NCBI GenBank assembly: GCA_022925895.1
Contig: JAKSYS010000566.1
Span: 1 to 41,674 of the forward strand
From: Fragilaria crotonensis
Lineage: Eukaryota > Bacillariophyta > Fragilariophyceae > Fragilariales > Fragilariaceae
Direction: 5' to 3'
DNA length: 41,674 nt
The position numbers and the translations under genes were made by a program. Positions 29,466 to 39,938 of this stretch are shown here, piece by piece. How positions within the stretch are numbered: position 1 is the stretch's first letter; every line of letters starts with the position of its first letter. A model generated the notes under the pieces. That model ran no database searches, was not told where the DNA came from, and saw only the letters and a list, made by a program, of their open reading frames with translations.

Positions 29466-30583
29466 TATAGTTCCTACGTGCGCCTACCGTAGCCCTAGTA
29501 CGAAAGCTGTGACTGAGAAAAAATCAGAGCGAAAAACCGTGTGCACTCGAACCGCCGCCTTGGAGGTCGTATACTGTGCCATCAGCTTGGCCCCTTAGAC
29601 GACTCTGGCACCCCCTTTTCTATACATCAAGTCTCATCATGTTGACAGTGCCAATGCCACGCCTCCGGCCCCTTTGGTTCCTTTCAGTTGTGATGATCCT
29701 ACTGCAGACCAGTTGGTTCCCAAATCTCCTTCTGTCAGTGTGTACCCGCATGACGTGAACCGCCATGTCGTGACGTGCGAGATCCGCAAGACCGCACAGC
29801 ACGTTCGTTTTGTCCGCGGGAAGGAATGCGCAGACAAGTATAGCTGAGAACGGAGTCCGCTTCTCCACAATCGGCAATTACCTTTGTTGGATGTTGGAAA
29901 TCAGTTTGGAACTTCAAAATACAGCAACTGACATCGACCATTCGCTGTTTGACACTTCTACAACCGTCCTGTGGTGTGATGCTTTGACGGTACCAATCGA
30001 CTCGCTCAACAACCACTTGCTGCCATGAAGAGATCGCGTTCAAGCCATGATTGAAATAAATTTTGTGTGCAACAACGGGCGGCATGACTTCTTTGGTCCG
30101 CAACATTCAGGCAATGCAATGTCACCACGACGACCTTGGAGCAAACCGTTGTCGTGATGCATAGGATCACAGCATCCCAGCTCTTTCTCACTGGTGACGG
30201 TCGTCCACGTGCTGTACGTTGACTATCACGCATCTGAGCTTGAGCACACTGAATTGCATCAATGGCGATGATGTCTGGCCCTCCCCCACAATGCGCATCG
30301 TTGTCCATGCTGTTCATTCACACATCTGACTTCAAGCACAGCGGATTGCAAAAATGGCGAAGTTGCCCCCTCATGCCATGCTTGTCGTTGCCTGGACTGC
30401 ACACAAAATTGGTGCGATATGCGGCGATTGAGCGACTTGAAGCGCACATGCATCGATCAGATTTGATGAATGGCAGGTGTGATTCCAGTTTCAATACTCT
30501 GAAATCTGAATTGAGCAAGTCATGACAGCCGCAACAATTCTGACTGAAATGGCCAACAAAACCAGATTGAAAGCAGTGCTCTG
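29466..30583. other. no intact gene; weak coding traces and a short repeat
   Basis: A plus-strand frame near 29650-29850 reads sensibly (DQLVPKSPSVSVYPHDVNRH, then KTAQHVRFVRGKE) but stops soon. At about 30228-30360 two diverged copies of CATCTGA...TTGCA...AATGGCGA form a tandem repeat of about 110 bp. This looks like decayed transposon sequence. Confidence 0.4.
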
Positions 30584-31321
30584 ATGGAAACTGTGGAGTC
30601 CGCTGCCGCGCAACTCGCACTATGTCCATGTTGCCTCAAAACTGAAGAATCGAATGAACATTTCCTGCGCTGTCAAAAGAATGACGCTCAAATATCAGGC
30701 CTTAAACATCTTCTTTCCGACAAAAAAGAAACGTCACCACATCTATGTCGCAGATTGGCGGTTGAAGGCATCAAGTTCTGGCATACCACGGGAACTAACG
30801 ACTTCCACCCAAATCTTGCATCTTTCCCACATCACATGCGAGAGGCCGTTACCAAGGTTGCCGGACAACAATCCGCAATAGGATGGGACAATCTACTGAA
30901 GGGTTACCTGTCTAAAGCTTGGACAGATTTGGCAGCATTCGATAACATCAACGAGAGCAAGTACGAAGTACCACAAGCCCACATGCGCTTACGACGACTT
31001 GTTACGGCCATCCACGTGTACACACGTAGTCTGTGGATATGTCGGAATGAGAACCTTCATTCGCGCCAGGCCTCTGCAGCAGATTCGGTCTGGTCAACCT
31101 CACAGGCCGAGATCAGACATTTCTACTTCAACCGTGATCTAGTCAGCTTCGAGGACCAACACCTTTTTCGCTTCTCCTTGGATCACCTTCTCACGTCCTC
31201 ACGCTCAACACAAATTCGTTGGTTAAGACGTGCGAAAGCATCGTCCAAGCGTAAGCGGGTTGCACGCAATTCGCAAACTCTCATGACGCGGTACTTTATG
31301 GCAGTGCCACAGGCGCCATAG
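30584..31321 (+). pseudogene. RT-associated C-terminal fragment with CCHC motif and GWDN box
   Basis: An open frame of 245 residues has a zinc-like C-P-C-C-x8-H-x3-C near residues 14-29, a helical region, then AIGWDNLLKGYLSKAW and LVTAIHVYTRSLWICRNENL. The C-terminus is basic (KASSKRKRVARN). From memory such tails follow reverse-transcriptase-like proteins of repetitive families in diatoms. The GWD...G...S motif also occurs in the plus-strand gene of element T. No RT catalytic motif is in this fragment, so the upstream part is missing. The annotated ATG may be internal. Confidence 0.55.
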
Positions 31322-31724
31322 ATGAATGGACTCTACACTTTTCAACACGCGACATCATCTCACTGACTCACTGATACGCATGGCGATTCCTCAACACAAC
31401 ACGAGCTCCCGCGGATGTTACATTCGCTAGAGCGGGGTACATAGCGAGTCCCGGCAGGTTCTTGCGCGATGTTAACCCTCTAATTAGTTCATATTTATTT
31501 ATCTGATGGAAACTGTGATTGCAACTTCCCCCGGTCGGTGATTCTGTCATCGGAGCACATTATCTTGGAACAATCGCAGCACTGTATTGTCATTTTTTCG
31601 GTACTGAAGTACTTTTGCGATCTGGCTCTCCCACTATACCTTTCCCTGTTGGGTGACCGTGACTAAACACCAACTCCTGAGATGCACTTCTGTTTGCTCA
31701 TTGCCTGCCCTACACCGATGCAAA
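31322..31724. other. no gene seen; probable decayed 3' end of Copia element G
   Basis: It lies just upstream of a polypurine tract and LTR, so it should hold the 3' untranslated end of element G. I could not find a convincing RNase H tail. Confidence 0.35.
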
Positions 31725-31735
31725 CAATGGGGGAG
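31725..31735 (+). other. polypurine tract of element G
   Basis: CAATGGGGGAG directly before the TGTGTCAGTGC LTR start. Confidence 0.7.
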
Positions 31736-32178
31736 TGTGTCAGTGCACCAGGGCAGTCTACTGCCAATGTGACTGTACAGTACCGCGATACTACTATCCC
31801 TCCGTATCTACTGTACACTGTCTACCGCCACATGGACTACTTTGGTCTAGTCTAAGAACTGGAGTGCTTCACAGACTCCGGTCACAACTTAGCCTACTAT
31901 TACCTCAACTGCATTCTTGCCGGTCCATTTGATCGTAAGGGTGAAGAGGTGTTGGGCTATATAATAGACAACCATCCAACACATACTGTCACACTAGTGA
32001 CATCACTCGGAACATTGTTGAGTCCACATTTACTTCCTGCTGGAGATTCGACAGATCATCGTGATTCATCTGTTTTGATCGGTGCATGCAATACGACTGA
32101 TCTTCGGCCTCTGTGGACCTCACATTCTATCCCTCCTACCCCTGAGCGCGAGCGCTCGTAATTAGGGAGGGTCTCACA
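31736..32178 (+). repeat. 3' LTR of Copia element G
   Basis: It is 443 bp, from TGTGTCAGTGC to GGGTCTCACA. It carries the family core TTGCCGGTC...GATCGTAAGGGTGAAGAGG (31918-31949) and a TATA-like CTATATAATAG (31957-31967) right behind it. What follows does not match the tRNA site, so this is the downstream LTR. Confidence 0.75.
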
Positions 32179-32450
32179 GGTTCTAGATCGGAAGAAATTT
32201 GTCATGAGTGTTTGTCGTGTTCCGTCGGCGGATGCTCGAGTGATTGCTCTTCTCATGTACAGTAACCACCGTCGTCGTGATGATGGGGATTTCTTTTGGA
32301 TCGCCTCTAAGGGCTGTTCGCAATAGTGCCGATCCCCTGCTCTCAGCCTGTCAGACTTCCCGTACAAGTCTGCTATCTCGGTCATCTCGGAATCCAAATC
32401 CTGTGAATGGTGTAGCATTTTATTTCTGCCCCTCCCAAACCGTCTGATGA

Positions 32451-32853
32451 TGTGAGACCCTCCCTAGTACGACGGCTCCACAAACAGTGACTCGCTTGGG
32501 AGTCGGGTTAGGACAAAGCCGTCGCAATGAAGAGGAACGAACGCAGAAACAAGAAGGCACGACGCGTGGCGATGTCGATATCAAACGTGTGATGGGTGAT
32601 GTGTTGGCGTTCGTGTTGTGGCTAAGTATATCCTTCGGCCTCTTCACCCTTACGATCAAATGGACCGGCAAGAATGCGATTGAGGGAATAAAGGATTATA
32701 TTAGAAGTTGTGAGCCGATGGAGTACATCGGCCTTAAGCTAAACTAGTCGGAGTTGCGCATTTGATAGCGCATCAGCATCGACCGTAGATAGTCGACCGT
32801 GCGCAGTAGACAGTAGCACGGTGTCGTGGAGATATATAGAATATGCACTGACA
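32451..32853 (-). repeat. 3' LTR of Copia element H
   Basis: On the plus strand it runs TGTGAGACCC to GCACTGACA (403 bp). It is similar to the D LTR and inverted relative to G. On the minus strand it follows the polypurine tract at 32866-32854. Confidence 0.75.
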
Positions 32854-32918
32854 CACTCCCCCATTGTGAGCATAGGTCGCAATGAGAAAACAGAAGTGCA
32901 TCGGGAAGAGAAGAGAGA

Positions 32919-33011
32919 TTAGGGCGACATTGGTGCCCAGGGAGCGCCATAGTGACCCATGAGACGACGGACATGACGATGGTGCAAGGTGGAGGCAACG
33001 ACGGCATTAGC
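32919..33011 (-). pseudogene. pol: C-terminal tail of Copia pol, element H
   Basis: The minus strand ends ASTLHHRHVRRLMGHYGAPW before a TAA at 32921-32919. It matches the tail STLHYRHVRRMMGHYAVPW of element E/A. Only about 30 codons remain, so element H was cut off just upstream. Confidence 0.7.
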
Positions 33012-33039
33012 GATTACAATCTGAAGTTGGAAACATGTT

Positions 33040-33509
33040 GAAATGCACTATTGCGTGGGCGCAATTAAATGCTGGCGTTTCATACTCAATACTGGAAAAT
33101 ACGAGTTCTCGTCTACCACATTTTGAATCCAAATGGATTCAGTCTCTCCGGGGATATCTTGCAAGTATCAATGCAAGTATCGAACTTGACGACCCGTGCA
33201 TCCCACCTTTACAAAGACAAGCAAGACGGAGACTCGTACATTATGGATCATGTGCTTGAATTGCGATTATTTTCACCATCGGAAATCCGTCAGATCAACT
33301 ATTGTCGCTTGTATCTCCAGGCTGTTACAATTTCAGATATAACGACAACGTCTGGCGCAGCCTTGGACAATAGTAAAGTGCTCGGGACACCATCTCTTCA
33401 AAGCAGTCGAACATCTCGGATTACAGTTCACCAGGAAAATCCATCCAGCAAGGCGTGCATTGATTGCCGAGTGCATATCTCCAAAAATGCACCACAGAGT
33501 CAAAAATAA
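33040..33509 (+). pseudogene. RT-like family remnant (YCRLYLQ motif), frameshifted
   Basis: The first frame reads LNAGVSYSILENTSSRLPHF and SLRGYLASINASIELDDP. Near 33220 the sense continues in another frame as YIMDHVLELRLFSPSEIRQI and NYCRLYLQAVTISDITTTSG. From memory this pair of segments is conserved in a repetitive diatom family of reverse-transcriptase-like proteins. It may belong to the same family as 30584-31321, although the order of parts here is reversed. The remnant runs into the duplicated block at about 33473. Confidence 0.5.
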
Positions 33510-33745
33510 AGATACCAGGTTTTACATACGTGCCGATTGTTGCGCCATATTTTTAGGAGGAAGGGTTCATAGAGTCATACACCTCCGGACGTGATAATTC
33601 CTAAGTAAATACTCCTTCCGGACGTGAAAAATCTCCCTCCGGACGTGAAAAATCCCCCTCCGGACGTAAAATCACCACTCCGGACATATCAAGTAAAAGT
33701 ATCTATAGGTGAGGAATTTTTATCCAGTTTGAACCCCTCTCCTTG
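33473..33745. repeat. duplicated block, copy 1
   Basis: ATTGCCGAGTGCATATCTCC to TTTGAACCCCTCTCC. It aligns with 35249-35520 with few differences. It contains four to five short units of CTCCGGACGTGAAAAATC type (about 33585-33685). Confidence 0.75.
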
Positions 33746-34659
33746 TGGGGACCATCTGAAAGTAAGTCGATACGTTCCGTCGTTCGTGGAGACATTGAGG
33801 TCTGGGTTAAACTCCGACTGTTTGTCCGCAGTGAATGAGGTATCTGAGGCTGTAGTGCTGTTGGAGGATGTGGTTTTCTTGTTCGGAGAACCACAATCAT
33901 CCGTGGAAAGAGGCAAGTTGGTGGTAGATAGATCACGTACGGACGAGTTATCCTCTGTGCTCTCGAAAGGAGGGAACGATACATTGGCAGATTCTTTGGT
34001 GAGAAATTCGGGTGGAACTTTGGAGGCATTCAGGGTGTTGGGCGATGAAGCCCTCTGCTGGGTCTTTTGCTTCTTCGATCCGACCTGTGTCCATTGGGTC
34101 ACTTCAATATCCATAATGTCACGATCACCGTGTACATAATCTGTCCATGACGTGTCAATCGTATTGATGGCGAGATATTGCGGTGCATGGCGCTGGAGAT
34201 ATGGCTGAGATACATCAGTGGCCCATGCCGACAAAGTGTTGGAGATCTCCAGTTTTCTGTCGACATGATACATAAAGTTGTACCATACCATTCGATGGCA
34301 GATGATTGGGTCAGAACTGTACTTCATCCACAAAGTATCGAACTTTGTACAGTCATCGTACACAAAGAAACCTAAGGTCACATATCGCCTAAGGTCACAT
34401 ATCGAGACCAGTTCTGCGGTGTTCCATGTTGCCTGTAGGCATGCGCGTTGGCATCACGTCTGTATCGCTCTTCGACAGAGAACCAGTCGACTCCTGCGGT
34501 TGGCCTCGGGATGGCTTGCCACTCCGTCGTATAAAAACCATACGTCGGATGATGCGGATCATGGTACGCCGCAGGGTCGGGAGGAGACGGGAGCGCCGCA
34601 TGGGCGGTCATGGTCATGGTGGTGATGCTACGCGACAACTTCCTATTCGGGATACGCAA
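33689..34659 (-). pseudogene. unknown gene broken by a 17-bp tandem duplication
   Basis: Two minus-strand frames (34659-34378 and 34381-33689) meet at a perfect 17-bp tandem duplication (34371-34387 and 34388-34404). Mentally removing one copy makes V-T-L-G-D-M-stop into V-T-L-G-F-F-V-Y-D-D, so one protein of about 317 residues was split. Its N-terminus is His/Pro-rich (PDPAAYHDPHHPTYGFYTTE), its middle is Trp/Tyr-rich (YNFMYHVDRKLEISNT) and its C-terminal half is polar Ser/Thr-rich, ending GEGFKLDKNSSPIDTFT. A second C-terminal copy (KEKGFKLDKKSSSMYAF) lies on the minus strand near 35460-35520. I do not recognise the family. Confidence 0.5.
34371..34404. repeat. perfect 17-bp tandem duplication
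   Basis: CCTAAGGTCACATATCG occurs twice head to tail and shifts the frame of the surrounding ORF. Confidence 0.9.
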
Positions 34660-35248
34660 TTACGAACGGCGGACAGAACGTACTTGCGCACAAAAAACTA
34701 GTAGAAAATTGTGTGGGGAATAAACAATCACCAATAAACAATCACCAATCCTAGTGTCCACCGTATGTGTATGCCTCCAAACGGGGCGGTCACCCGTGTC
34801 GAATTCGTGGTACAGCGTTTCCAGCCATGCAACGACTTTGACTGGGAGTTCTCGTTCTCGTTCTGATTTACATGATGTTGTGAGACGACACTGTGCGGCA
34901 CAACAAAACGATGGTGCGTCGTGTCTTGGGGTTGTTGTTGGCTGTCCCACGACACTCGTAGTGGATCCGTCTCGTCGTCGTCACCGCGGTCGGCGGTGAA
35001 GCGGATTTACCAATGGTGCGTATCCCGACGACCATTGGTAGGATGACAGGCATGGGCGCCATGCGGCCAACAGCGTCCGAGGCTGTTGGATGATAGGATG
35101 GTGGCAACGATGGCTTCGTGACTGTCCACTATAGAAGTATACTGGAGTATAGCGCCACTTCTCGATGTGTCGCGGCACACGTACCTGATGGTACTCCTTG
35201 TAGGAATGTCAAGGTGATATGATAACAGCCGTGATGAGGAAGGCACAA

Positions 35249-35520
35249 TTGCCGAGTGCATATCTCCAAAAATGCACCACAGAGTCAAAAACAAGGATAC
35301 CAGGTTATACATACGTGCGGAATGTTGCGCCATATTTTTTAGGAGGAAGGGTTCATGGAGTCTTCCACCTCCGGACGTGATAATTCCTAAGTAAAAAATT
35401 CCTCCGGACGTGAAAAATCCCCCTTCGGACGTAAAATCACCACTCCGGACGTATGAAGTAAAAGCATACATACTTGAGGATTTTTTATCCAGTTTGAACC
35501 CCTTCTCCTTAGGAGAGAAT
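35249..35520. repeat. duplicated block, copy 2
   Basis: Matches 33473-33745 through the CTCCGGACGTG units and the TTTTTATCCAGTTTGAACCCC segment. A third, badly decayed partial copy lies at about 35850-35930 (ATCAAGTAAAAACATTCATA and TTTTTTATCTAAATTTTC). Confidence 0.7.
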
Positions 35521-35846
35521 GTAAAAAGATCTTGAACATACTGAAGTGGAAAAACTGTGGGAGGAAGATCTTCAAGAGTGGCACCAACACCATCAGGTCT
35601 GAGGGTGATGGGCCTTGTCGTTAGTTTAGCATTGCATGGAAGCATGGCAAATGATGATTTATTGTTGGTGATGGAAAGTGATAGCATGTGATGCTTTTTC
35701 AAAGAAATTAAATCTGAAAAACTGGCGCGTGATTTGCAGTATCGAATTCTACGGTGTTGCTCTGTAACTCCCGATGTACAATTTTGAAAATGCGATGTAG
35801 AGATCAGTACAAAGAAATCTCTCCCAACGTACCTCCGAACGTACAA
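35400..35846 (-). pseudogene. second copy of the GFKLDK gene, C-terminal part
   Basis: A minus-strand frame from 35846 reads LSITNNKSSFAMLPCNAKLT, RPDGVGATLEDLPPTVFPL and FTFSPKEKGFKLDKKSSS. The GFKLDK...SS segment matches the end of the broken gene at 33689-34659. The same frame then runs on through the CTCCGGACGT repeats, giving GDFTSEGGFFTSGG, and stays open to 35007, probably by chance. Function unknown. Confidence 0.35.
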
Positions 35847-35930
35847 CGAAGCCCTCGCAACGTATCAAGTAAAAACATTCATACCTGAAGCTTTTTTATC
35901 TAAATTTTCGGCCGCCCCCTTAGGAGGAGA

Positions 35931-37042
35931 TGAACAACAATGCAATGGAGTGATCTTTTTTATAATGACGATTGTGGAGGGCGTTCGATTTCAGAAGTAT
36001 CTTTTTCCATAATTTTACTCTAGGATATTGTATGCATGTCACTAAATGTACACAAGTGAACGCGAGGACGGTCGGGCATGAAACCAGCCATACCTGGTAC
36101 TCGAGTACAACGTACATGCGCGCATATTTGTACGGAAGTCTTGTATACATACAGTTTTTCAATTGACACCACCGTTGATGATACCTTTTACATCTATACA
36201 TAATACATTTGGAGAGCACCGTACATGTTTGTATGGTTTTATTTTATTGAACATACAATAACTACATTTCCCAATAGCAACATTGGTACTGTTGCCGAGT
36301 CATAACTTAGTTAGACATATGACTTCCTCCCTCGCTTGTACTGTAGGCGGAGGAATATTTTGACCATATTACGTCGTAGTTGACTATATCTGGCTGGGTG
36401 CACGAAAAAAAAGACTTCGGGTAGACTTGGTAGGCCTAGTACGATCCTTCCATCACGTCAATCGTCGTGCTCCATTGCTGTTGACATTGATCGTTGATTA
36501 TCTTCTGTTCAGGACCACCTTCCGTGTGGCCTAAGGTTTCAAATTGACCACAATGAGCATGATGAGTTGGATCAAAATCCACCCACGCGGAAAACACACT
36601 TCAGCGTCTGGTCTCTCAACATACCCTTAAAGCATGACAAAGTGTCACGCTGTCGACACTGTACATATTGATCCCCAAATTTAACATGATTGCTTTGAGT
36701 TTGGTCAAGTGGCGGTTGATGAGCCTATCTGAAATATCAAGATTCATCGTTGCGTACTTGAGTTTGACTATGAGGTGCATTATGGGGGCATGATGATCAT
36801 CGGTGGTGTTGGCTCATTGTGTGTACACATTTTCGTTGATCGGCGTCTCCTCAATTGTTTTAGTATACACAAAATACTTAATCGTTGTATAGGTCAATAC
36901 TCAAGGTGTACCCCTTGATAAACTGTCAACTAAATTAATTTCATACTAGTGCTACGATTGCTACCCAATGTACTTTTTATCTGTATGAGAATATTTCACA
37001 GATCCGGAAAAAATGTTTTTCCAGCCCTGACTTTAGTGCGTG
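35931..37042. other. AT-rich intergenic region, no gene seen
   Basis: Short ORFs only. This is downstream of the RING-H2 gene on the minus strand and should include its 3' end. Confidence 0.45.
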
Positions 37043-38416
37043 CTATACAGGTGAGTCTTGACATTCGTCGTCACTCGCCAGATTGAGAGAATCATTTGCA
37101 AGCACATTTGTTTTGCATAATGGACAACAGCTTTGCCGTTCTGTCAGCCACGGCTTTATGCATTCCAAATGAAAACCATGGTTGCACTTTGGTAGAATTC
37201 TTATTGTTTCACCATCTTTGAATTCTTCAATACAGACCGAGCACATTGTGCAAGTGGTGAACAATACTGAGGCAGATGATTCATCGGCAGTTTCGGAATA
37301 CGACGAGGGTGCCTGTTCCACATTCTCCATTTTCTTCTCATCATCAGGTTTGTTGACGTTGGCAGGCTTTGATTTTGTGTTGATGATCGGGACACCAACA
37401 TCGGCTCTAACACTATCATCGTCCTCACTTAATGCGTCACCTCCTTCCATCGACTTTCGCTTGTATACAAGAGTCGGTAAAGCTTGAAGTTGTTCCATAG
37501 TTAAAAGAGTCACGACATGGTCGGCATGATGCGTATTGGAATTAGTGGCAACTGAGATCGGCGGGGGGTGGATGTACTGTAGTCCAATGATTCGGTGGTT
37601 TTCGTCGCGCCTCACAAGGATGCGCCCGCCAGCAGCGTACCACAAATAACCAGCTCGGATGAATGGAGACACACCCAAGAAAGTAAAGAGCACCACTTTC
37701 AAGAATAGAAACGCGGTACTCGCAAAATGGTCGTCAGGTTCCATCGAATCATGGCCTGGGTCTTGTTGCCGGTGGAAAACTTCCAGATTAACTCTCAGAT
37801 CCCAGGCACGGCTTGTTTCGTTGAGAAACGTCGAACTCAAACCGGTTTCATGGGAATAGTTGCTAATCATGGCAAGTATATCCCCACTAGAATCCCAAGA
37901 CAAGAATAAAGATTCGACTTGAAAGGTTGAATTCGACGACATGGAGACCAACTCGTTGGGTTGCGAACTGTTTGTGGTGTTATACACGATCAAATACATG
38001 AGGGACGGAGTCAATCGTTCCTGTATCTCGGCAAACACAAGCGCTTTCAGTTCCAATGGGCAGTCATCCCCAGCTACCAGAAGAGCTACTGGTCGATCCA
38101 TTGTCAAGTATTCCGCGTCCGACATCGTCATGTTCTCCAGTGACGCAGGAAATACGCAAAGGTTCAAATCATTGGGCGGGAGCATCAGCAGGGGTTGACT
38201 TGTCATGTCATATTGAAACTGATCATCAAACGCGACAACTTGTGAACGAAAAGTTATGGGGTTCCAATCAACGGCGGTGATCAATACCGTGGGGGGTGGA
38301 TCCCCTGCGGCGGGAGTCGAATAGAAAACAAGGTGTACCAAAACACACAACCCTGGCACTAACATGGATCTCATGGTGACCGTCAAGTCGTGTAATTGCT
38401 TGTCGTGACATCGCAT
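37043..38416 (-). CDS. membrane-anchored RING-H2 finger protein (putative E3 ubiquitin ligase)
   Basis: A single open frame of 457 residues with no intron. A second Met at residue 15 starts a good signal peptide (MRSMLVPGLCVLVHLVFYST, then P-A-A-G) and may be the real start. Residues about 40-230 form a luminal or extracellular domain with many N-x-S/T sites (NMT, NTT, NSS, NST, NYS, NET), in the position of the PA domain of RNF13/GRAIL-type ligases. A membrane segment spans about 235-261 (AFLFLKVVLFTFLGVSPFIR). After an acidic polar stretch a RING-H2 follows at about 392-434: C-S-V-C, then CNHGFHLEC and CCPLC, with all eight zinc ligands. Proteins of this layout ubiquitinate targets at endosomal or secretory membranes. 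This is the best candidate for an intact host gene here. Confidence 0.85.
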   Translation of the reverse strand: MRCHDKQLHDLTVTMRSMLVPGLCVLVHLVFYSTPAAGDPPPTVLITAVDWNPITFRSQVVAFDDQFQYDMTSQPLLMLPPNDLNLCVFPASLENMTMSDAEYLTMDRPVALLVAGDDCPLELKALVFAEIQERLTPSLMYLIVYNTTNSSQPNELVSMSSNSTFQVESLFLSWDSSGDILAMISNYSHETGLSSTFLNETSRAWDLRVNLEVFHRQQDPGHDSMEPDDHFASTAFLFLKVVLFTFLGVSPFIRAGYLWYAAGGRILVRRDENHRIIGLQYIHPPPISVATNSNTHHADHVVTLLTMEQLQALPTLVYKRKSMEGGDALSEDDDSVRADVGVPIINTKSKPANVNKPDDEKKMENVEQAPSSYSETADESSASVLFTTCTMCSVCIEEFKDGETIRILPKCNHGFHLECIKPWLTERQSCCPLCKTNVLANDSLNLASDDECQDSPV

Positions 38417-38997
38417 GTGACCAACAGTAGAAGAAACAGTTTCGCAAAATCAAGTTATTCAGAGAAGTATTAGTTCGACCTTGTTTGCATGTGTGAATTG
38501 TTTACTGGGATTGAAACTTTACATCCATACATCTTGTACTATTTCGAGGCAGGGATGAATCGATCGGTTGTACCTTTTTGAATGTGTGAACCGTTTACTG
38601 GGATTGAAACTTGCGTGCATACAGCAATGTCACACACTAAAAGTCATGATCAACATTCGGCATTTGATATTTTGTGGGACTGGATCGTTTCCAAAGGCGT
38701 CGCTGCCTACATGTGGTGGATGATTAGTGGGACTACAGATAGAGATAATCTGGAATCCATACTTCAGTACCGGTACTTGACCTGCCGGGGTGGAACCTTG
38801 AACGTGTTTTATGTACCAGTACCCCTGGTACTTGTCGTCCTCGTACATTCGAATCGAAACGAGGGTGAACACCTCAGTATTCAGTATTATACTGTATGTC
38901 ACATGTGACACCTCGTCGATTATATTTATATTATTCAGTTCATCATAATTGCCGACTCAGTAGACCTAGTTGTAGCGAGGCGAATACGTTTTTGTGA
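38417..38997. other. intergenic region upstream of the RING gene, with a direct repeat
   Basis: Two copies of a roughly 45-bp sequence containing TTTACTGGGATTGAAACTT start at about 38472 and 38566. No gene is evident. The promoter of the minus-strand RING gene should lie at its left side. Confidence 0.45.
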
Positions 38998-39555
38998 CTG
39001 GGATTAAGCGGCTTAGGGTTCGTCGGTGTGATTGTCGTCAACACCATCATCGGTGTTATGCACGAGGGATCTGTTGAGGCTGCCGCTAAGCGTTTGAGGA
39101 ATACGCTTACTGCGGTTGCCCTCGTTATGCGAGATGGTAAAGAAGGTCAGATTCCTTGCGTAGACCTTGTTCCCGGAGACCATGTGATTATAGGCACGGA
39201 CGACAAGGTCCACCTTGCCTTTCGTGTGCTAATGGTCTTAAATTTCGGCTGTGGAGAACAAGCTGCGTTGACTGGAGAGTTGGTGCCGATTGACGAGAAC
39301 CGTGGCTTAGTCCATCCAGTTTGATTGTCGTCACAATAAGGCGTTCAGTGCCACCCTTGTCGCGTAAGGTCGGGGTGCGGGTATCGCGATTGCTACAGAT
39401 GACGGGATCCAGATTGGTACCATTAACGTACTTGTCAATACTGTCGAAAAGAAGAAGACGAACGTTCTCGAGCAGATTAACTATATTTCCAAGTGGTTGG
39501 CATTTTTATCCTGCTCTCCACTTTTGCTACCTCCCTTGTCGCCTTCCCGAATACT
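38998..39555 (+). pseudogene. P-type ATPase relic (actuator domain)
   Basis: The first frame (38998-39327) reads GFVGVIVVNTIIGVMHEGSV, the membrane helix and actuator start. Next come LVPGDHVIIGTDDKVHLAF and AALTGELVPIDE, the T-G-E loop that helps dephosphorylate the pump (usually L-T-G-E-S). After a stop and frameshift the sense resumes at about 39377 as GIAIATDDGIQIGTINVLVN and EKKKTNVLEQINYISKWLAF, the segment before the next membrane helices. The phosphorylation D-K-T-G site is not reached. The sequence is cut by repeat material at about 39556. It is most like plasma-membrane type II or III cation ATPases. Confidence 0.75.
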
Positions 39556-39558
39556 GGA

Positions 39559-39777
39559 CTACCCGCTATTCCATTCCCGATTCCACTTCGGTACATAGGA
39601 CTCTAGGCACAACAGTAGAAATGCGTCGTCTGTCAGTGTAAACCATTCACTCAATGGTTTTGTCATCCTGTTATCAACGTACACTTTATGTCCAACCACT
39701 GCTCTCGCAAGACAATCCAACAACTCTACATATGCTGGCGTTGATGAGATACTTCTCATTCCCATCATGCTCCGCAA
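39559..39777 (-). pseudogene. fragment of the element T minus-strand gene family
   Basis: The frame holds WFTLTDDAFLLLCLESYVPK followed by W-N-R-E-W. This resembles KILSISNEAFILLCLINYGK then R-W in element T (about 4940-5020). It shows that the T gene family is repeated in this genome. It abuts the ATPase relic and may mark the insertion that cut it. Confidence 0.5.
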
Positions 39778-39938
39778 GCGGAATTCCCGGTTTGCTTGTT
39801 ACAGCTAGTATATTATCTGTGGTAATATCAGAGAAGAGCAGCAGGGTGTTAGAAGGGGTTAGATTCCATCAATGGCATGACCTGCGACGCCTGGCATTCT
39901 CCACCTGTCTCGGATTCTGACAAGCTTTACATTAGCTA
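39600..39938. other. no intact gene; junction between relics
   Basis: Apart from the fragment at 39559-39777, nothing recognisable lies here before Copia element F. Confidence 0.35.

Noticed and set aside
32179..32450. gag start of a new element downstream of LTR G
   Set aside because: An ATG frame exists, but no tRNA-type primer site follows the LTR and the peptide does not clearly match the gag N-termini of C or D.
35007..35400. C-terminal part of a 279-codon minus-strand frame as a real gene
   Set aside because: It runs through short tandem repeats and the duplicated block; the matching copy stops earlier, so the extension is probably chance.
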